From NCBI RefSeq assembly GCF_008630495.1, contig NZ_VWOJ01000002.1:325001-389000 (forward strand): a stretch of 64,000 nucleotides of DNA, given 5' to 3'. Position numbers and translations under genes: made by a program. Shown here piece after piece: positions 50,466-60,139 of the stretch. The notes beneath the pieces are model-generated. The model saw only the letters and a program-made list of their open reading frames with translations. It was not told the DNA's origin and searched no databases. The DNA is from Alkalicaulis satelles (GTDB lineage: Bacteria; Pseudomonadota; Alphaproteobacteria; Caulobacterales; Maricaulaceae). Numbering within the stretch: the first letter of the stretch is position 1; every line of letters begins with the position of its first letter.

Positions 50466-51473
50466 TCAGCCCGCCTTCAGCACCGCGTCCACGATCGCCC
50501 CGGCGCCGTGACGGATCGGGTCTGTGGCGGGCAGGCCTGTCTCGGCCCGCGCCGCCTCCAGCGCCGCTTCGGCGGCTTCGGGCGTCAGGGCGCCGGTATT
50601 CACGCTCACCGCCGCCGCCCGCACATCCCGATTATTGATCCGCGCAGCGGCCAGATGGGCCTCAAGAGTCTCGGTCAGGCTGGGCAGGGGGCGGTGGGGC
50701 AGGCCGCGGATATGCGCGCGGCCCGCCTCATGGCAGAGCACCAGCACGTCCGGCTGGGCGCCCAGCACCAGGCCATGGGTGACCTGGCCGAAAAAGGGAT
50801 GCAGCACGCTGGCCTGGCCCTCGATCACGTCCCAGTGGTCTTCGGTGTTGGCCGGGCAGAGCATTTCCACCGCGCCGGAGACGAAATCGGCCGGGATTGC
50901 GTCAATGGCCACGCCCTCACCCGCAATGAGGAGCCCCGTCTGGCCGGTGGCCCGGAAGGTGGATTTGACGCCGCGCGCCGCCATCTCGCGCGCCACGGCC
51001 AGAGCGGCGTATTTCTTGCCGATATTGCAGTCGGTGCCCACCATCAGCACGCGCTTGCCCGGGCGGCGCTCGCCCGTGCCCAGCGCAATCGGCGGGCCGG
51101 ACCAGTGGCGCACGTCATGGAGCTGGCGGCCCAGCCGGTCCGCGGTCTCCTTCAGCACCGCAAACGAACTCAGCCGCTGGTGCAGCCCGCTGGCGATGTC
51201 GAGCCCGGCTTCCAGCGCCAGGCGCAAAGGCTCGATCCAGCGTTCGGGCAGGATGCCGCCCCGGTTGGCGATGCCGATGAGCACGGTGCGCGCGCCCGCC
51301 TTGACTGCCGCCTCATAGTCCATGTCGGCAATGCCCAGATCCAGCTCGCAGCCGGGCAGGCGGTACTGGCCGGCCACCTGGTCCGGACGCCAGTAGAGAA
51401 CCCCTTGCGCGGTCTTCACGCCGACCTCGCGGTCCGCATCGCCCAGAAACACCAGATAGGGCAGCGCGATCAT
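50466..51473 (-). CDS. dgcN: DUF1611 protein DgcN (D-glutamate N-acetyltransferase)
   Basis: 335 residues from the ATG at 51473 in an ATGA overlap with dgcA; the frame to 51728 lies inside dgcA. P-loop-like VLMVGTDCNIGKKYAALAVAREM and a Rossmann N-terminal domain match DUF1611. Proteins of this family next to a DgcA epimerase were shown to acetylate D-glutamate in a marine D-Glu degradation pathway (recalled literature). Likely cytoplasmic. Confidence 0.85.
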   Translation of the reverse strand: MIALPYLVFLGDADREVGVKTAQGVLYWRPDQVAGQYRLPGCELDLGIADMDYEAAVKAGARTVLIGIANRGGILPERWIEPLRLALEAGLDIASGLHQRLSSFAVLKETADRLGRQLHDVRHWSGPPIALGTGERRPGKRVLMVGTDCNIGKKYAALAVAREMAARGVKSTFRATGQTGLLIAGEGVAIDAIPADFVSGAVEMLCPANTEDHWDVIEGQASVLHPFFGQVTHGLVLGAQPDVLVLCHEAGRAHIRGLPHRPLPSLTETLEAHLAAARINNRDVRAAAVSVNTGALTPEAAEAALEAARAETGLPATDPIRHGAGAIVDAVLKAG

Positions 51474-52480
51474 GACAATGTCTCTCCCATACCGCCCCAC
51501 ACGCCCGGCGGGACCGGGCCCAGCCGGCCCTGAGCGTCCAGCTCCATGGGGGCGATGTCCTCGGCGAGCCAGACCGGCCCGTCCACATCCACGAAATCGG
51601 CGTCCTGGGCCAGGATCAGCGCCGGCGCGATGGCGCGCACGCCGCAGATCATGCAGCCCACGAACACGCCCTTGCCCAGCGCCTTCAGGCGCGCGCGCAT
51701 CTCCAGCGCGTGGGTGAGCCCGCCGCACTTGTCCAGCTTGATATTGATCACGTCATAGCGCCGGGCCGCGCGCTCCAGCTCGGCCATGGACTGGCAGCTT
51801 TCATCCCCGCACAACGGCAGGGGCGAGCGAAAATCGTCCAGCAGAGGATCCTGATCGGGCGGCAAGGGCTGTTCGAGCAGCTTGAAGTCCAGCTGCGCCA
51901 GCTCATGAGCGTGATGGGGCAGATCCTCGCGGGTCCAGCCGCAATTGGCGTCGGCCACCAGCACCGCGTCCGGCGCGCCCCGGCGCACGGCGGCGGCGCG
52001 CGCGCCGTCCAGCCCGTCACGCCGGCCGAGCTTGACCTTCAGGAGCGGGCGGTGCGAGGCCGCACGCGCCTGCGCCTCCATGCCGTCCGGGTCGTCCAGC
52101 GAAATGGTGAAGGCGGTGACCACCGGCTGCACCGGCCCCTCAAGGCCACACAGGGCGGCGACCGTCGTTCCGGCCCGGCGCGCCTCAAGATCCCACAGCG
52201 CCGCATCCAGCGCCGCGCGCGCACCGCCGGGCGGCAGGAGCTGGATCAGGCGCATCCGGTCAGCGCCCGCCTCGATGGCGCCGCGCACCGCCTCGATTTC
52301 AGACATCATGGTCTCGGGCGTTTCGCCGCGATAGCTCACCCCCACCGCCTCGCCATAGCCCACATATGAGCCCTGGCTCAATGTGATGGCGACCGAGGCC
52401 TGCTCGGTGCGCGCGCCAGTGGCGATGACGAAGGGGCGCTTGAGGCGGCGCGTATTGATGCTGGCCTGAAGATGACGCAC
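51470..52480 (-). CDS. dgcA: Enolase-superfamily epimerase DgcA (N-acetyl-D-glutamate racemase)
   Basis: 336 residues. Enolase superfamily with the dipeptide-epimerase pattern: KVKLGRRDG (catalytic Lys), VLVADANCGW (metal Asp), LLEQPLP (metal Glu), LCGDESC (metal Asp) and INIKLDKCGG (second Lys). In isolation it could be an L-Ala-D/L-Glu epimerase; coupling to DUF1611 supports DgcA, which racemises N-acetyl-D-glutamate. Confidence 0.87.
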   Translation of the reverse strand: MRHLQASINTRRLKRPFVIATGARTEQASVAITLSQGSYVGYGEAVGVSYRGETPETMMSEIEAVRGAIEAGADRMRLIQLLPPGGARAALDAALWDLEARRAGTTVAALCGLEGPVQPVVTAFTISLDDPDGMEAQARAASHRPLLKVKLGRRDGLDGARAAAVRRGAPDAVLVADANCGWTREDLPHHAHELAQLDFKLLEQPLPPDQDPLLDDFRSPLPLCGDESCQSMAELERAARRYDVINIKLDKCGGLTHALEMRARLKALGKGVFVGCMICGVRAIAPALILAQDADFVDVDGPVWLAEDIAPMELDAQGRLGPVPPGVWGGMGETLS

Positions 52481-52557
52481 GGCGGACAGCCTTCCTGAGC
52501 GGTGATTTGCGCCTTTTTGTAACGGCTTGCACCCGCTCTGGCGAGGGCCCTCGCGCG

Positions 52558-53673
52558 CTACAGGCTGGCGCGCACCGCGGCGATCACCTGGTCCTGACGG
52601 TCACCGGCCAGATAGGCGTCCATGGGCAGGGACACCACGCGCGCCATGGCCCGCTCGGTCACGGGCAGGTCGCCCGGCGCCAGCGGATAGCGCTTGTAGG
52701 GTTCCTGCACATGCATCGGGACGGGATAATACACCGCCGTGGGCACGCCCTTTTCGGCCAGGCGGGCGCGGAAGGCATCTCGGTCATCGACCTCGATGGT
52801 GTATTGCGCCCAGGTCGACACCCCGCCCTCAATCACCACCGGCGCCTTGACCACATCGCCAAAGCCCGCCGCATAGGCGTCTGCGGCGGTGTTGCGCGCC
52901 TTGATCTCGTCGGGGAAAATCGCCAGCTTTTCCAGAAGGATGGCGGCCTGGATGGTGTCCAGGCGCGAATTCATCCCGATCCGGTCATAGGCGTAGCGCT
53001 CTTCGCCCTGGCCATGATTGCGCAGCGAGGAGAACAGGACGGCGAGCTCGCCGTCATTGGTCACCACCGCTCCGCCATCGCCATAACAGCCCAGCGGCTT
53101 GGCCGGATAGAAGCTGATGGTGGCGATATCAGCCCAGTGGGCGGGATGCTGGCCGTTGAGCGTGCAGCCAAAGCCTTGAGCGCTGTCGGCGATCAGCTTG
53201 AGGCCATGGGCGCGGGTGATGGCGCTGATGGCGGGATAATCAGCAGGCTGGCCGAACAGGTCCACCGCAATCACCGCGCGCGGGGTGAGGCCCGGCTCTG
53301 TCTTCGCCCACTCGATGGCGCGCTCCAGGCTCGCCGGGTCCATGCAATAGGTGTCCGGGTCGATATCGACAAACACCACCGTGGCGCCGAGCCAGGCCAC
53401 CACTTCGGCGGTGGAGGCGAAGGTGAAGCTGGGCGCGAACACCGCATCGCCCGGGCGCAGCTTCCAGGCCATCAGCGGCAGGGCGATGGCGTCGGTGCCG
53501 TTGGCGCAGGTCAGGGCGTGTTCTGTCTGGCCGAAGGCCTTGAGCTGGCTTTCCAACTCGGTGACCTCGGGCCCGAAAATGTATTTGCCGTCCGCGACCA
53601 CACGCGCGATGGCGGCGTCGAGCCGGTCCTGGATGCGGGCGCGCTGGGCGGCGAGATCAATGAAAGGCAACAT
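52558..53673 (-). CDS. DegT/DnrJ/EryC1/StrS sugar aminotransferase
   Basis: 371 residues, PLP enzyme. Start MLPFIDLAAQRARI, TCANGTDAIALPL, IADSAQGFGC and the Lys-containing SFYPAKPLGCYGDGGAVVT are family motifs. Makes amino sugars for surface polysaccharide. glmS next door supplies glucosamine-6-phosphate, and glycosyltransferases follow, so a polysaccharide role is likely. The exact keto-sugar is unknown. Confidence 0.93.
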   Translation of the reverse strand: MLPFIDLAAQRARIQDRLDAAIARVVADGKYIFGPEVTELESQLKAFGQTEHALTCANGTDAIALPLMAWKLRPGDAVFAPSFTFASTAEVVAWLGATVVFVDIDPDTYCMDPASLERAIEWAKTEPGLTPRAVIAVDLFGQPADYPAISAITRAHGLKLIADSAQGFGCTLNGQHPAHWADIATISFYPAKPLGCYGDGGAVVTNDGELAVLFSSLRNHGQGEERYAYDRIGMNSRLDTIQAAILLEKLAIFPDEIKARNTAADAYAAGFGDVVKAPVVIEGGVSTWAQYTIEVDDRDAFRARLAEKGVPTAVYYPVPMHVQEPYKRYPLAPGDLPVTERAMARVVSLPMDAYLAGDRQDQVIAAVRASL

Positions 53674-53760
53674 GCGGACGGTGATCCTTCAAGCGGAATT
53701 CAAGGTGTGGCGGCGCGTATATCGCCGCCCGGGGCGGGGCGGAACTCACGTTTCATTGCC

Positions 53761-55587
53761 CTATTCGACAGTCACCGACTTGGCCAGATTGCGCGGCTGG
53801 TCCACGTCGGTGCCCTTGTGCACGGCGGTGAGGTAGGCGATCAGCTGCACCGCCACCGCCATCACGATCGGCGCGGACAGCCGCCCGGCGGGCGGCGTCA
53901 CCAGGGTCAGCGCCGCCTGACCGTCCAGCGCGGCGGCGGCGGCTTCATCGGCCACCGCAATCACCCGTGCGCCGCGCGCGCGCACCTGTTCAATCGAAGA
54001 GCGGGTCTTGTCGAACAGCGCATCCATGGGCGCCAGAACGATCACCGCCACGCCTTCCTCGATGAGGGCGATGGGGCCGTGCTTGAGCTCGCCAGCGGCA
54101 TAGCCTTCGGCATGGATATAGCTGATTTCCTTGAGCTTCAGCGCGCCTTCCAGCGCCAGCGGGAACAGCGCGTTGCGGCCCAGGAACAGGACGATATCGC
54201 TGCGCGCCAGATCCAGCGCCAGCGCATCCACGCCCTGACGCAGATTGAGCGCTTCGCCCATCAGGCGCGGGGCGGCGGAGAGGTCGGCGATGGCGGCGCT
54301 GACGCCCGCCTTGTCCAGGCGCCCGCGCTGGGCGCCGGCTGCGATGGCGAGCGCGAAGAGCGCGGCAAGCTGGCAGGTGAAAGCCTTGGTGGAGGCCACA
54401 CCGATCTCGGGCCCTGCGAGCGTGGGCAGGACGATATCGGCCTCGCGCGCCATGGTGGAGTGGGGCGTGTTGGTCAGGGCGATGGTGATCAGGCCCGCCT
54501 GCTGGCACAGGCGTAGCGCTTCAAGCGTGTCAGCAGTCTCGCCCGACTGGGAGATGAACAGCGCTGCATCCCCCGGCGCGAAGGCCGGATCGCGATAGCG
54601 GAACTCCGAGGCTATATCGACCTCGCACGGCAGGCCGGCCAGGCTTTCAAAGCTGTAGCGCGCCACCATGCCAGCATAGGCCGCCGTGCCGCAGCCCACG
54701 ATGAGCAGCCGGTTCATGGCCTTGAAATCGACATGGGACGGCAGCTGCACCGCACCCTCGGCGAGATTGAGATAGGCCGCCAGCGTGCGCCCGACGACTT
54801 CGGGCTGCTCGTGGATTTCCTTTTCCATGAAATGGCGGAACGGGCCCTTGTCGACCCGGCCGAACACGCCCGGCCCCGCCGCCTGCTTGCGCTGGGCCGG
54901 ACGGCCTTGCGCATCGCGCACATCGGCCTGGCCAGCACTCACCACCACCGTGTCGCCGTCTTCGAGATAGATGAGGGTCCGGGCGTCTTCGGGCAGGGCC
55001 ATGGCGTCAGACGCGATATAGCCCGTCTGCTGCCCCAGCGCCGCCAGCAGGGGCGCAGCCCGGCGCGCGCCGAACACAAGACCCGGCGCGCTCTCACTCA
55101 CCGCCGCCAGCGCGAACGCACCCTGCAGGCGCGCCACGACAGAGCGCCAGGCGTCATGGGGATCGGCATGCGCATCCAGCGCCTGATCGAACAGATGGGC
55201 GACCACTTCGGAGTCGGTGTCGGACTGGAATGTCCGCCCCGCCCTGACCAGTTCGGCCTTGAGCGCGGCGTGGTTCTCGATAATGCCGTTATGGACCAGG
55301 CTCACCTGTCCAGCGCGGTGGGGGTGGGCGTTGCGCTCCTCGGCGGCGCCATGGGTCGCCCAGCGCGTATGGGCGATGCCGGATGCGCCCGTGAGGCCGC
55401 CACGCGCCGCGAGCTTGCCGGCCAGCGCCGAGACCTTGCCCGCCGCGCGTTCGCCTGCGAGCGCCCCGTCAGCACCGGCCACGCACACGCCAGCCGAATC
55501 ATAGCCGCGATATTCCAGCCGCCGCAGGCCCTCCACCAGCACGTCGCAGGCGTCGGCCCGCCCGGTCACACCCACGATGCCGCACAT
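53761..55587 (-). CDS. glmS: Glutamine-fructose-6-phosphate aminotransferase
   Basis: First step of UDP-GlcNAc synthesis. 608 residues from ATG 55587, giving the required N-terminal Cys2 (MCGIVGVTGR). N-terminal glutaminase (LEYRGYDSAGV, HTRWATHG) and two SIS domains (SQSGETADTLEAL, VASTKAFTCQ), ending in the conserved NLAKSVTVE. No glmS ribozyme is seen upstream. Confidence 0.97.
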   Translation of the reverse strand: MCGIVGVTGRADACDVLVEGLRRLEYRGYDSAGVCVAGADGALAGERAAGKVSALAGKLAARGGLTGASGIAHTRWATHGAAEERNAHPHRAGQVSLVHNGIIENHAALKAELVRAGRTFQSDTDSEVVAHLFDQALDAHADPHDAWRSVVARLQGAFALAAVSESAPGLVFGARRAAPLLAALGQQTGYIASDAMALPEDARTLIYLEDGDTVVVSAGQADVRDAQGRPAQRKQAAGPGVFGRVDKGPFRHFMEKEIHEQPEVVGRTLAAYLNLAEGAVQLPSHVDFKAMNRLLIVGCGTAAYAGMVARYSFESLAGLPCEVDIASEFRYRDPAFAPGDAALFISQSGETADTLEALRLCQQAGLITIALTNTPHSTMAREADIVLPTLAGPEIGVASTKAFTCQLAALFALAIAAGAQRGRLDKAGVSAAIADLSAAPRLMGEALNLRQGVDALALDLARSDIVLFLGRNALFPLALEGALKLKEISYIHAEGYAAGELKHGPIALIEEGVAVIVLAPMDALFDKTRSSIEQVRARGARVIAVADEAAAAALDGQAALTLVTPPAGRLSAPIVMAVAVQLIAYLTAVHKGTDVDQPRNLAKSVTVE

Positions 55588-55773
55588 TGTTCCGTCTCCT
55601 GACAGGTCCCGGGGCCAGCCCGGCCTCTTATAGGCAGCCCTGCACGCAAGGCGCCAGACGCCCCGGTCCGACAAAACATTTCAGATCGTGACAGGAGCGC
55701 CAGCGCGGGCTTTCTCAGTCAGCCGCGACAAACCGGGCGCCCCTGCCGGGCAATTCGCGCTAGAAGCCGGACC

Positions 55774-56532
55774 ATGACCACCGAGCCACGCGATTCCGCC
55801 ACGCCTGCATTCGCCATCGCCATGCCGGTGGGCGCCTGGCATCCCCTGCTGCCGGCGGTGCTGGAGAGCCTGAAGGCCCAGGACATGCCGCTCGAGATCG
55901 CCTTCATGGACGCCTCGGGCGATGCGCGCGTGCGTGACTGCGCCGACGCCAGCGCGATCGCCTTCGCCGTGCGCCGCGAGGGGCCGGACGGCGGCCAGGC
56001 CGCCGCCATTGCAGACGGCTGGTCCCAGACCCGCGCGCCGATCCTGGGCTGGCTCAACGCCGACGACCAGCTGGCGCCTGGCGCGCTGCAAACCGTGCTG
56101 GAATTGTTCGAGGCTCACCCGGACGCCGGCGTGGTGCATGGCGGATCGCAATTTGTGGATATCGAAGGCGAGATCACCGGCCAGCATGACCAGCTGGGCG
56201 AGGCCGGGCCTCTGCTCTACCGGGCCAATCTCATCTCCCAGCCGTCTTGCTTTGTCCGGCGCGCCTCAATAGAGGCTGTAGGGGGGATCAACCGGGCGCT
56301 TCATTACACCATGGACTGGGATTTGTGGGTGCGGCTCCACGCCGCCGGAACGCGTTTCGTGCGCACTGACGCCATACTCTCGCGGGTTTATATGGGCCAG
56401 GGCACCAAGACCGCCGACATCAACGCCCGCCGGTTGTGGGAGATCGCCCGGCTGGTCAATCGTCACGCCGGGCCATGGAACGCCTTGAAGTCCGCCGCCT
56501 CTTTCGCCCTGCACCCGCTCCGGAGCCGCTGA
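55774..56532 (+). CDS. Family 2 glycosyltransferase
   Basis: 252 residues. GT-A fold: FAIAMPVGAWHPLLPAVLESLKAQ, GWLNADDQLAPGAL (the metal-binding DD), and SCFVRRASIEAVGG with MDWDLWVRLHAAG in the acceptor half. No membrane segment. The stop overlaps the start of the next glycosyltransferase by one base (TGATG), so they are co-translated. Confidence 0.87.
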   Translation: MTTEPRDSATPAFAIAMPVGAWHPLLPAVLESLKAQDMPLEIAFMDASGDARVRDCADASAIAFAVRREGPDGGQAAAIADGWSQTRAPILGWLNADDQLAPGALQTVLELFEAHPDAGVVHGGSQFVDIEGEITGQHDQLGEAGPLLYRANLISQPSCFVRRASIEAVGGINRALHYTMDWDLWVRLHAAGTRFVRTDAILSRVYMGQGTKTADINARRLWEIARLVNRHAGPWNALKSAASFALHPLRSR

Positions 56533-58658
56533 TGAACGCCGCTGCGACACGCCCCCGCTTCACCATCGTGACCCCGAACTGGAACGGCCAGGCCTATCTG
56601 CGCCCATGTCTGGAATCGGTGGTGGAGCAGAATTACCCGGAGCTGGAATACATCGTCGTGGACGGCGACAGCTCGGATGGTTCGCGCATCATCATCGAGG
56701 AATTCCGCGACCAGCTGTCCGGCCTGATCTGCGAGCCCGATAACGGCCATGCCGACGCGCTCAACAAGGGGTTCGCCGCCTCCACCGGCGAGATCATGGG
56801 CTGGATCAATTCCGATGACGTGATCCTGCCGGGCACGCTGTCCTTCGTGGCGCGCCTGTTTGAAGCCCGTCCCGACATTGACTGGATCACCGGCAGGCCC
56901 TCCAGCATGAATGCGGACGGGGTGATCGAGTGGATGGGGCCGGTGCGGCCCTGGTCGCGCGTGCGCTTCCTGGCCGGCGACAATCAATGGATCCAGCAGG
57001 AATCCACCTTCTGGCGGCGCAGCCTGTGGGAGCGGGCCGGAGGACGGCTCGACACGGACTTCCAGCTCGCCAATGATTTCGAGCTGTGGTGCCGCTTTTT
57101 CCGCCATGCCGAGCTGCACACGGTCGACCGCCATCTGGGCTGTTTCCGGGTGCGTCCGGGCCAGCGCTCCATTGTCTACAAGACGCGCTATGAAAAGGAA
57201 GCCCGCCAGATTCTGGCGCGCGAGCTGGAGCAGGCGGAGCCGGACTTCCGCGACGCCTTCGCGACGCTTCTCCCCGATGCGCCGGTGACGCTGGACGCTG
57301 ATGCGCGCCAGCGCCGCGACAAGGAATTGTCCGTCTGCGATCCGCCCATCATCCGCGCCAGCAGCCTGCGGCCGGCGCGGCAGGGCGGGCGCAAGGAAAC
57401 CGCTCCCCAGATTTTTGAGAACGCCATCGAGCGCGCCTGCGCACCCAGCCTGCTGACCCGGTTCAAGGGCGTCCACGCCGGCCAGCGCTGCTTCATCATG
57501 GGCAATGGCCCCTCGCTCAACCAGACCGACCTGAGCTTGCTGGACGGCGAGACGGTGTTCGCCTGCAACTCCATCTACATGCTGTTCAACCGGATCGACT
57601 GGCGGCCAACCTATTACGCTTGTGTGGATTCACGTGTCCTGCCCGACCGCGCCAGCGAGATCGCAGCCATGCTGGACGCCAACCCGTCCATGACCGGCTT
57701 CTTCCCGGCGGTGATCCAGGAGCATGTGGGCGACAAGCGCCGCACGCCCGCGCGCACAGCTCTGCCGTCGGCCAAGAACCGCTTCTATTTCAACGAGGTG
57801 TTCGGCACGCTCGAAGACCTGCCCGATTCCATGTTCTCCACCGATATCGAGGCGGGCGTGGTGCAACCCCATACGGTCACCATCACCATGCTGCAAATCG
57901 CGGCCTATATGGGGTTTTCGGAGATTTACCTGATCGGCTGCGACACCCGCTATGTGGTGCCCGACAGCGTCAAGGCGGACGATCCTGACGCGCTCGCCCT
58001 GACCTCCACGCGCGATGACGACCCCAATCATTTCGATCCGGCCTATTTCGGCAAGGACCGCAAATGGCACGCGCCCAACACCGCCATGATGATCGAGCAC
58101 TACAAATTCGCCCGGCAGGCGCTGGAGGCGCGCGCGATCAAGGTGTTCAACGCCACTGTGGGCGGCGATCTGGAGGTGTTTGACCGGATTGATTACGAGA
58201 CCCTGTTCGATCCCGAAGTGCGCACCATTATCCGCGAGCGCAAAATCGCCGCCCAGCCTGCGGAAGGCGCCGCGCCCCAGACCAGCCGCATCGAAGCGAT
58301 GATCGAGCGCGCGCCCGCGCGCCTGCGCGCGCCGCTGCTATCGGCCTGGCGCAACCGGGCTTTCCTGGCGGCGATGGCGGTGGCGGGGATCGCCTTCCTC
58401 GGTTTTCTGGCGCTGGACTGGAGCGCGCCCCTGCGGCCCTGGCTATGGCCGCTGGCCCTGTTCGCCCTGGCCTTTGCATTCACCGCCGGCGTAGCGGTCA
58501 AGGCACGCCGCCTGCTCAATGAGGCGCGCGTCCAGCTCAATGACCTGCAAGGCCGCGAGGTGGCGCGCGAGCTGCGCTTTATCGAGCTGGAGGCCCAGCT
58601 GGAGGATGCGCGCTCACGCCTGGACGAGCTGGAAAGCGCCCAGACCGGCCAGGACTGA
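56532..58658 (+). CDS. Glycosyltransferase fused to a DUF115-like domain, with membrane anchor
   Basis: 708 residues. Residues about 1-270 are a GT2 domain (FTIVTPNWNGQAYLRPCLES, GWINSDDVILPG, NDFELWCRFF). Residues about 320-570 resemble DUF115/MAF-type domains (GQRCFIMGNGPSLNQTDLSLL, IYLIGCDTRYVVPDS, HAPNTAMMIEHYKFAR). Two hydrophobic helices at about 610-665 and a C-terminal coiled coil (RVQLNDLQGREVARELRFIE) follow. Likely a bifunctional enzyme for a surface glycan or flagellin glycosylation; the fusion is unusual. Confidence 0.83.
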   Translation: MNAAATRPRFTIVTPNWNGQAYLRPCLESVVEQNYPELEYIVVDGDSSDGSRIIIEEFRDQLSGLICEPDNGHADALNKGFAASTGEIMGWINSDDVILPGTLSFVARLFEARPDIDWITGRPSSMNADGVIEWMGPVRPWSRVRFLAGDNQWIQQESTFWRRSLWERAGGRLDTDFQLANDFELWCRFFRHAELHTVDRHLGCFRVRPGQRSIVYKTRYEKEARQILARELEQAEPDFRDAFATLLPDAPVTLDADARQRRDKELSVCDPPIIRASSLRPARQGGRKETAPQIFENAIERACAPSLLTRFKGVHAGQRCFIMGNGPSLNQTDLSLLDGETVFACNSIYMLFNRIDWRPTYYACVDSRVLPDRASEIAAMLDANPSMTGFFPAVIQEHVGDKRRTPARTALPSAKNRFYFNEVFGTLEDLPDSMFSTDIEAGVVQPHTVTITMLQIAAYMGFSEIYLIGCDTRYVVPDSVKADDPDALALTSTRDDDPNHFDPAYFGKDRKWHAPNTAMMIEHYKFARQALEARAIKVFNATVGGDLEVFDRIDYETLFDPEVRTIIRERKIAAQPAEGAAPQTSRIEAMIERAPARLRAPLLSAWRNRAFLAAMAVAGIAFLGFLALDWSAPLRPWLWPLALFALAFAFTAGVAVKARRLLNEARVQLNDLQGREVARELRFIELEAQLEDARSRLDELESAQTGQD

Positions 58659-58777
58659 CCGCGCGCCAGTTGCCCGGACCAGGCGGGGGCGGCAAACTGG
58701 CTTCGAGCCGTTCACGGGCGGCGCGCTCAGTTACGCCGGGCGCCGCCACAGTCACTCAGACCCGCAGGGATAAAGCC

Positions 58778-60139
58778 ATGATCCGGGCGCGCGCGCCGAG
58801 GCGCATTCGCTACAACACGCTCACCCGCACGCTGGAAGGCTGGGTCAAGGCGCGCCTGTGGGCGCAGGTGCTGATCGGGCTGATCCTGGGGACCGCGACG
58901 GGGCTGGCGCTGGGGCCGGAAGCCGGGCTGGTCAGCCGCGAGCTGGCGGCGGCGCTGGGCGAATGGATGGCGCTGCCCGGCCATATCTTCCTGGGGCTGA
59001 TCAAGATGGTGCTGATGCCGCTGGTGGCCAGCTCCATCATTCTCGGTCTCGCCGCGGGCGCCGCCGATCCTGCGCGCCTGCGCGCGGTGGGCGGGCGCCT
59101 GGCCCTGTTCGTGGGCGCCACCACCACCGCCGCCGCGGCGCTGGGCGCGTTTCTGACCATGACCTTCCGCCCCGGCGCGCTGGTCGCCACAGAGTTCGTC
59201 CCCGTCCCGCGCCTGCGGCCCGACCCGGCTGAAGCGGCCATCAACGCTGATCCCTTCGCCCAGATGGCCGCTGACGCGCCGGGCATGATCGCCGCACTGG
59301 TGCCCGACAATCCGCTCGCCTCCATGGTGGAGAGCGAGATGCTGGCGGTGGTGATCTTCTCCATCTTTCTGGGCGCCGCCTATGTGGCCTCGCCCAACAA
59401 GACCCGCCTCGAGCCGCTGATCCGGGTGCTGGAGGGCCTGCTGGAAGTGGCCATGACGGTGGTGAAATGGGCGATGTACATCACGCCCTACGCCGTGTTC
59501 GGCCTGACCGCGCAATTGCTGGCCCGCCTGGGCGCGGAATCGCTGGTGGCGCTGGGCGCCTATGTGGCGACCGTGCTGGCGGGACTCGCCGGTCTTCTGG
59601 CGCTGTACTACGCCTGCGTGGCGCTGTTCGGACGCATGAGCCCGCTGACCTTCCAGCGCGCGGTGGGTGAGGCCCAGCTTCTGGCCTTCTCCACCTCGTC
59701 CTCCGCCGCCGTCATCCCGCTCTCCATCCGCACCGCCGTGGAGAAGCTGCACGCCCCCTCCTCCACCGCCAGCTTCGTGATCCCGCTGGCGGCCACGGTG
59801 AACATGGCCGGCACCGCGCTCTATCAGGCTTGCGCGGTGGTGTTCGTCGCCCAGATCGCCGGCGTGGCGCTCGATCCGTTCCAGGTGGCCTTCATGATCG
59901 CCACGCTGGTGGCCGCCTCCATCGGCGCGCCGGGGGCGCCGGGCGTGTCCATCGCCATACTGTCCGGGCTTGTCGTCAGCTTCGGCATCCCGCCCTACGG
60001 GCTGGTGTTCGTGCTGGGCGTGGACCGGTTCCTGGACATGGCGCGCACGGCGGTGAACGTCACCGGGGATCTGGCCGCCACGCGCATCCTGACCCGCAAT
60101 GGCGAGGAGCTGGACGCCGCCGAAGCCCGTCAGTCCTGA
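58778..60139 (+). CDS. SDF-family dicarboxylate/amino acid:cation symporter
   Basis: 453 residues from ATG 58778. About eight membrane helices and two re-entrant loops: STSSSAAVIP (HP1), PLAATVNMAGTALYQ (TM7), GAPGAPGVSI (HP2), and DRFLDMARTAVNVTGD (TM8, with the acidic and Arg positions that bind acidic amino acids). The usual NMDGT of TM7 reads NMAGT, replacing an aspartate linked to a sodium site. The 3' end overlaps purK by 10 bases (convergent). Confidence 0.92.
   Translation: MIRARAPRRIRYNTLTRTLEGWVKARLWAQVLIGLILGTATGLALGPEAGLVSRELAAALGEWMALPGHIFLGLIKMVLMPLVASSIILGLAAGAADPARLRAVGGRLALFVGATTTAAAALGAFLTMTFRPGALVATEFVPVPRLRPDPAEAAINADPFAQMAADAPGMIAALVPDNPLASMVESEMLAVVIFSIFLGAAYVASPNKTRLEPLIRVLEGLLEVAMTVVKWAMYITPYAVFGLTAQLLARLGAESLVALGAYVATVLAGLAGLLALYYACVALFGRMSPLTFQRAVGEAQLLAFSTSSSAAVIPLSIRTAVEKLHAPSSTASFVIPLAATVNMAGTALYQACAVVFVAQIAGVALDPFQVAFMIATLVAASIGAPGAPGVSIAILSGLVVSFGIPPYGLVFVLGVDRFLDMARTAVNVTGDLAATRILTRNGEELDAAEARQS

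Noticed and set aside
51474-51728. Longer N-terminus for dgcN
   Set aside because: The added region lies wholly within dgcA and is not family-like.
55588-55773. glmS ribozyme or riboswitch upstream of glmS
   Set aside because: No ribozyme core or conserved riboswitch elements can be recognised, and this is not usual in alphaproteobacteria.
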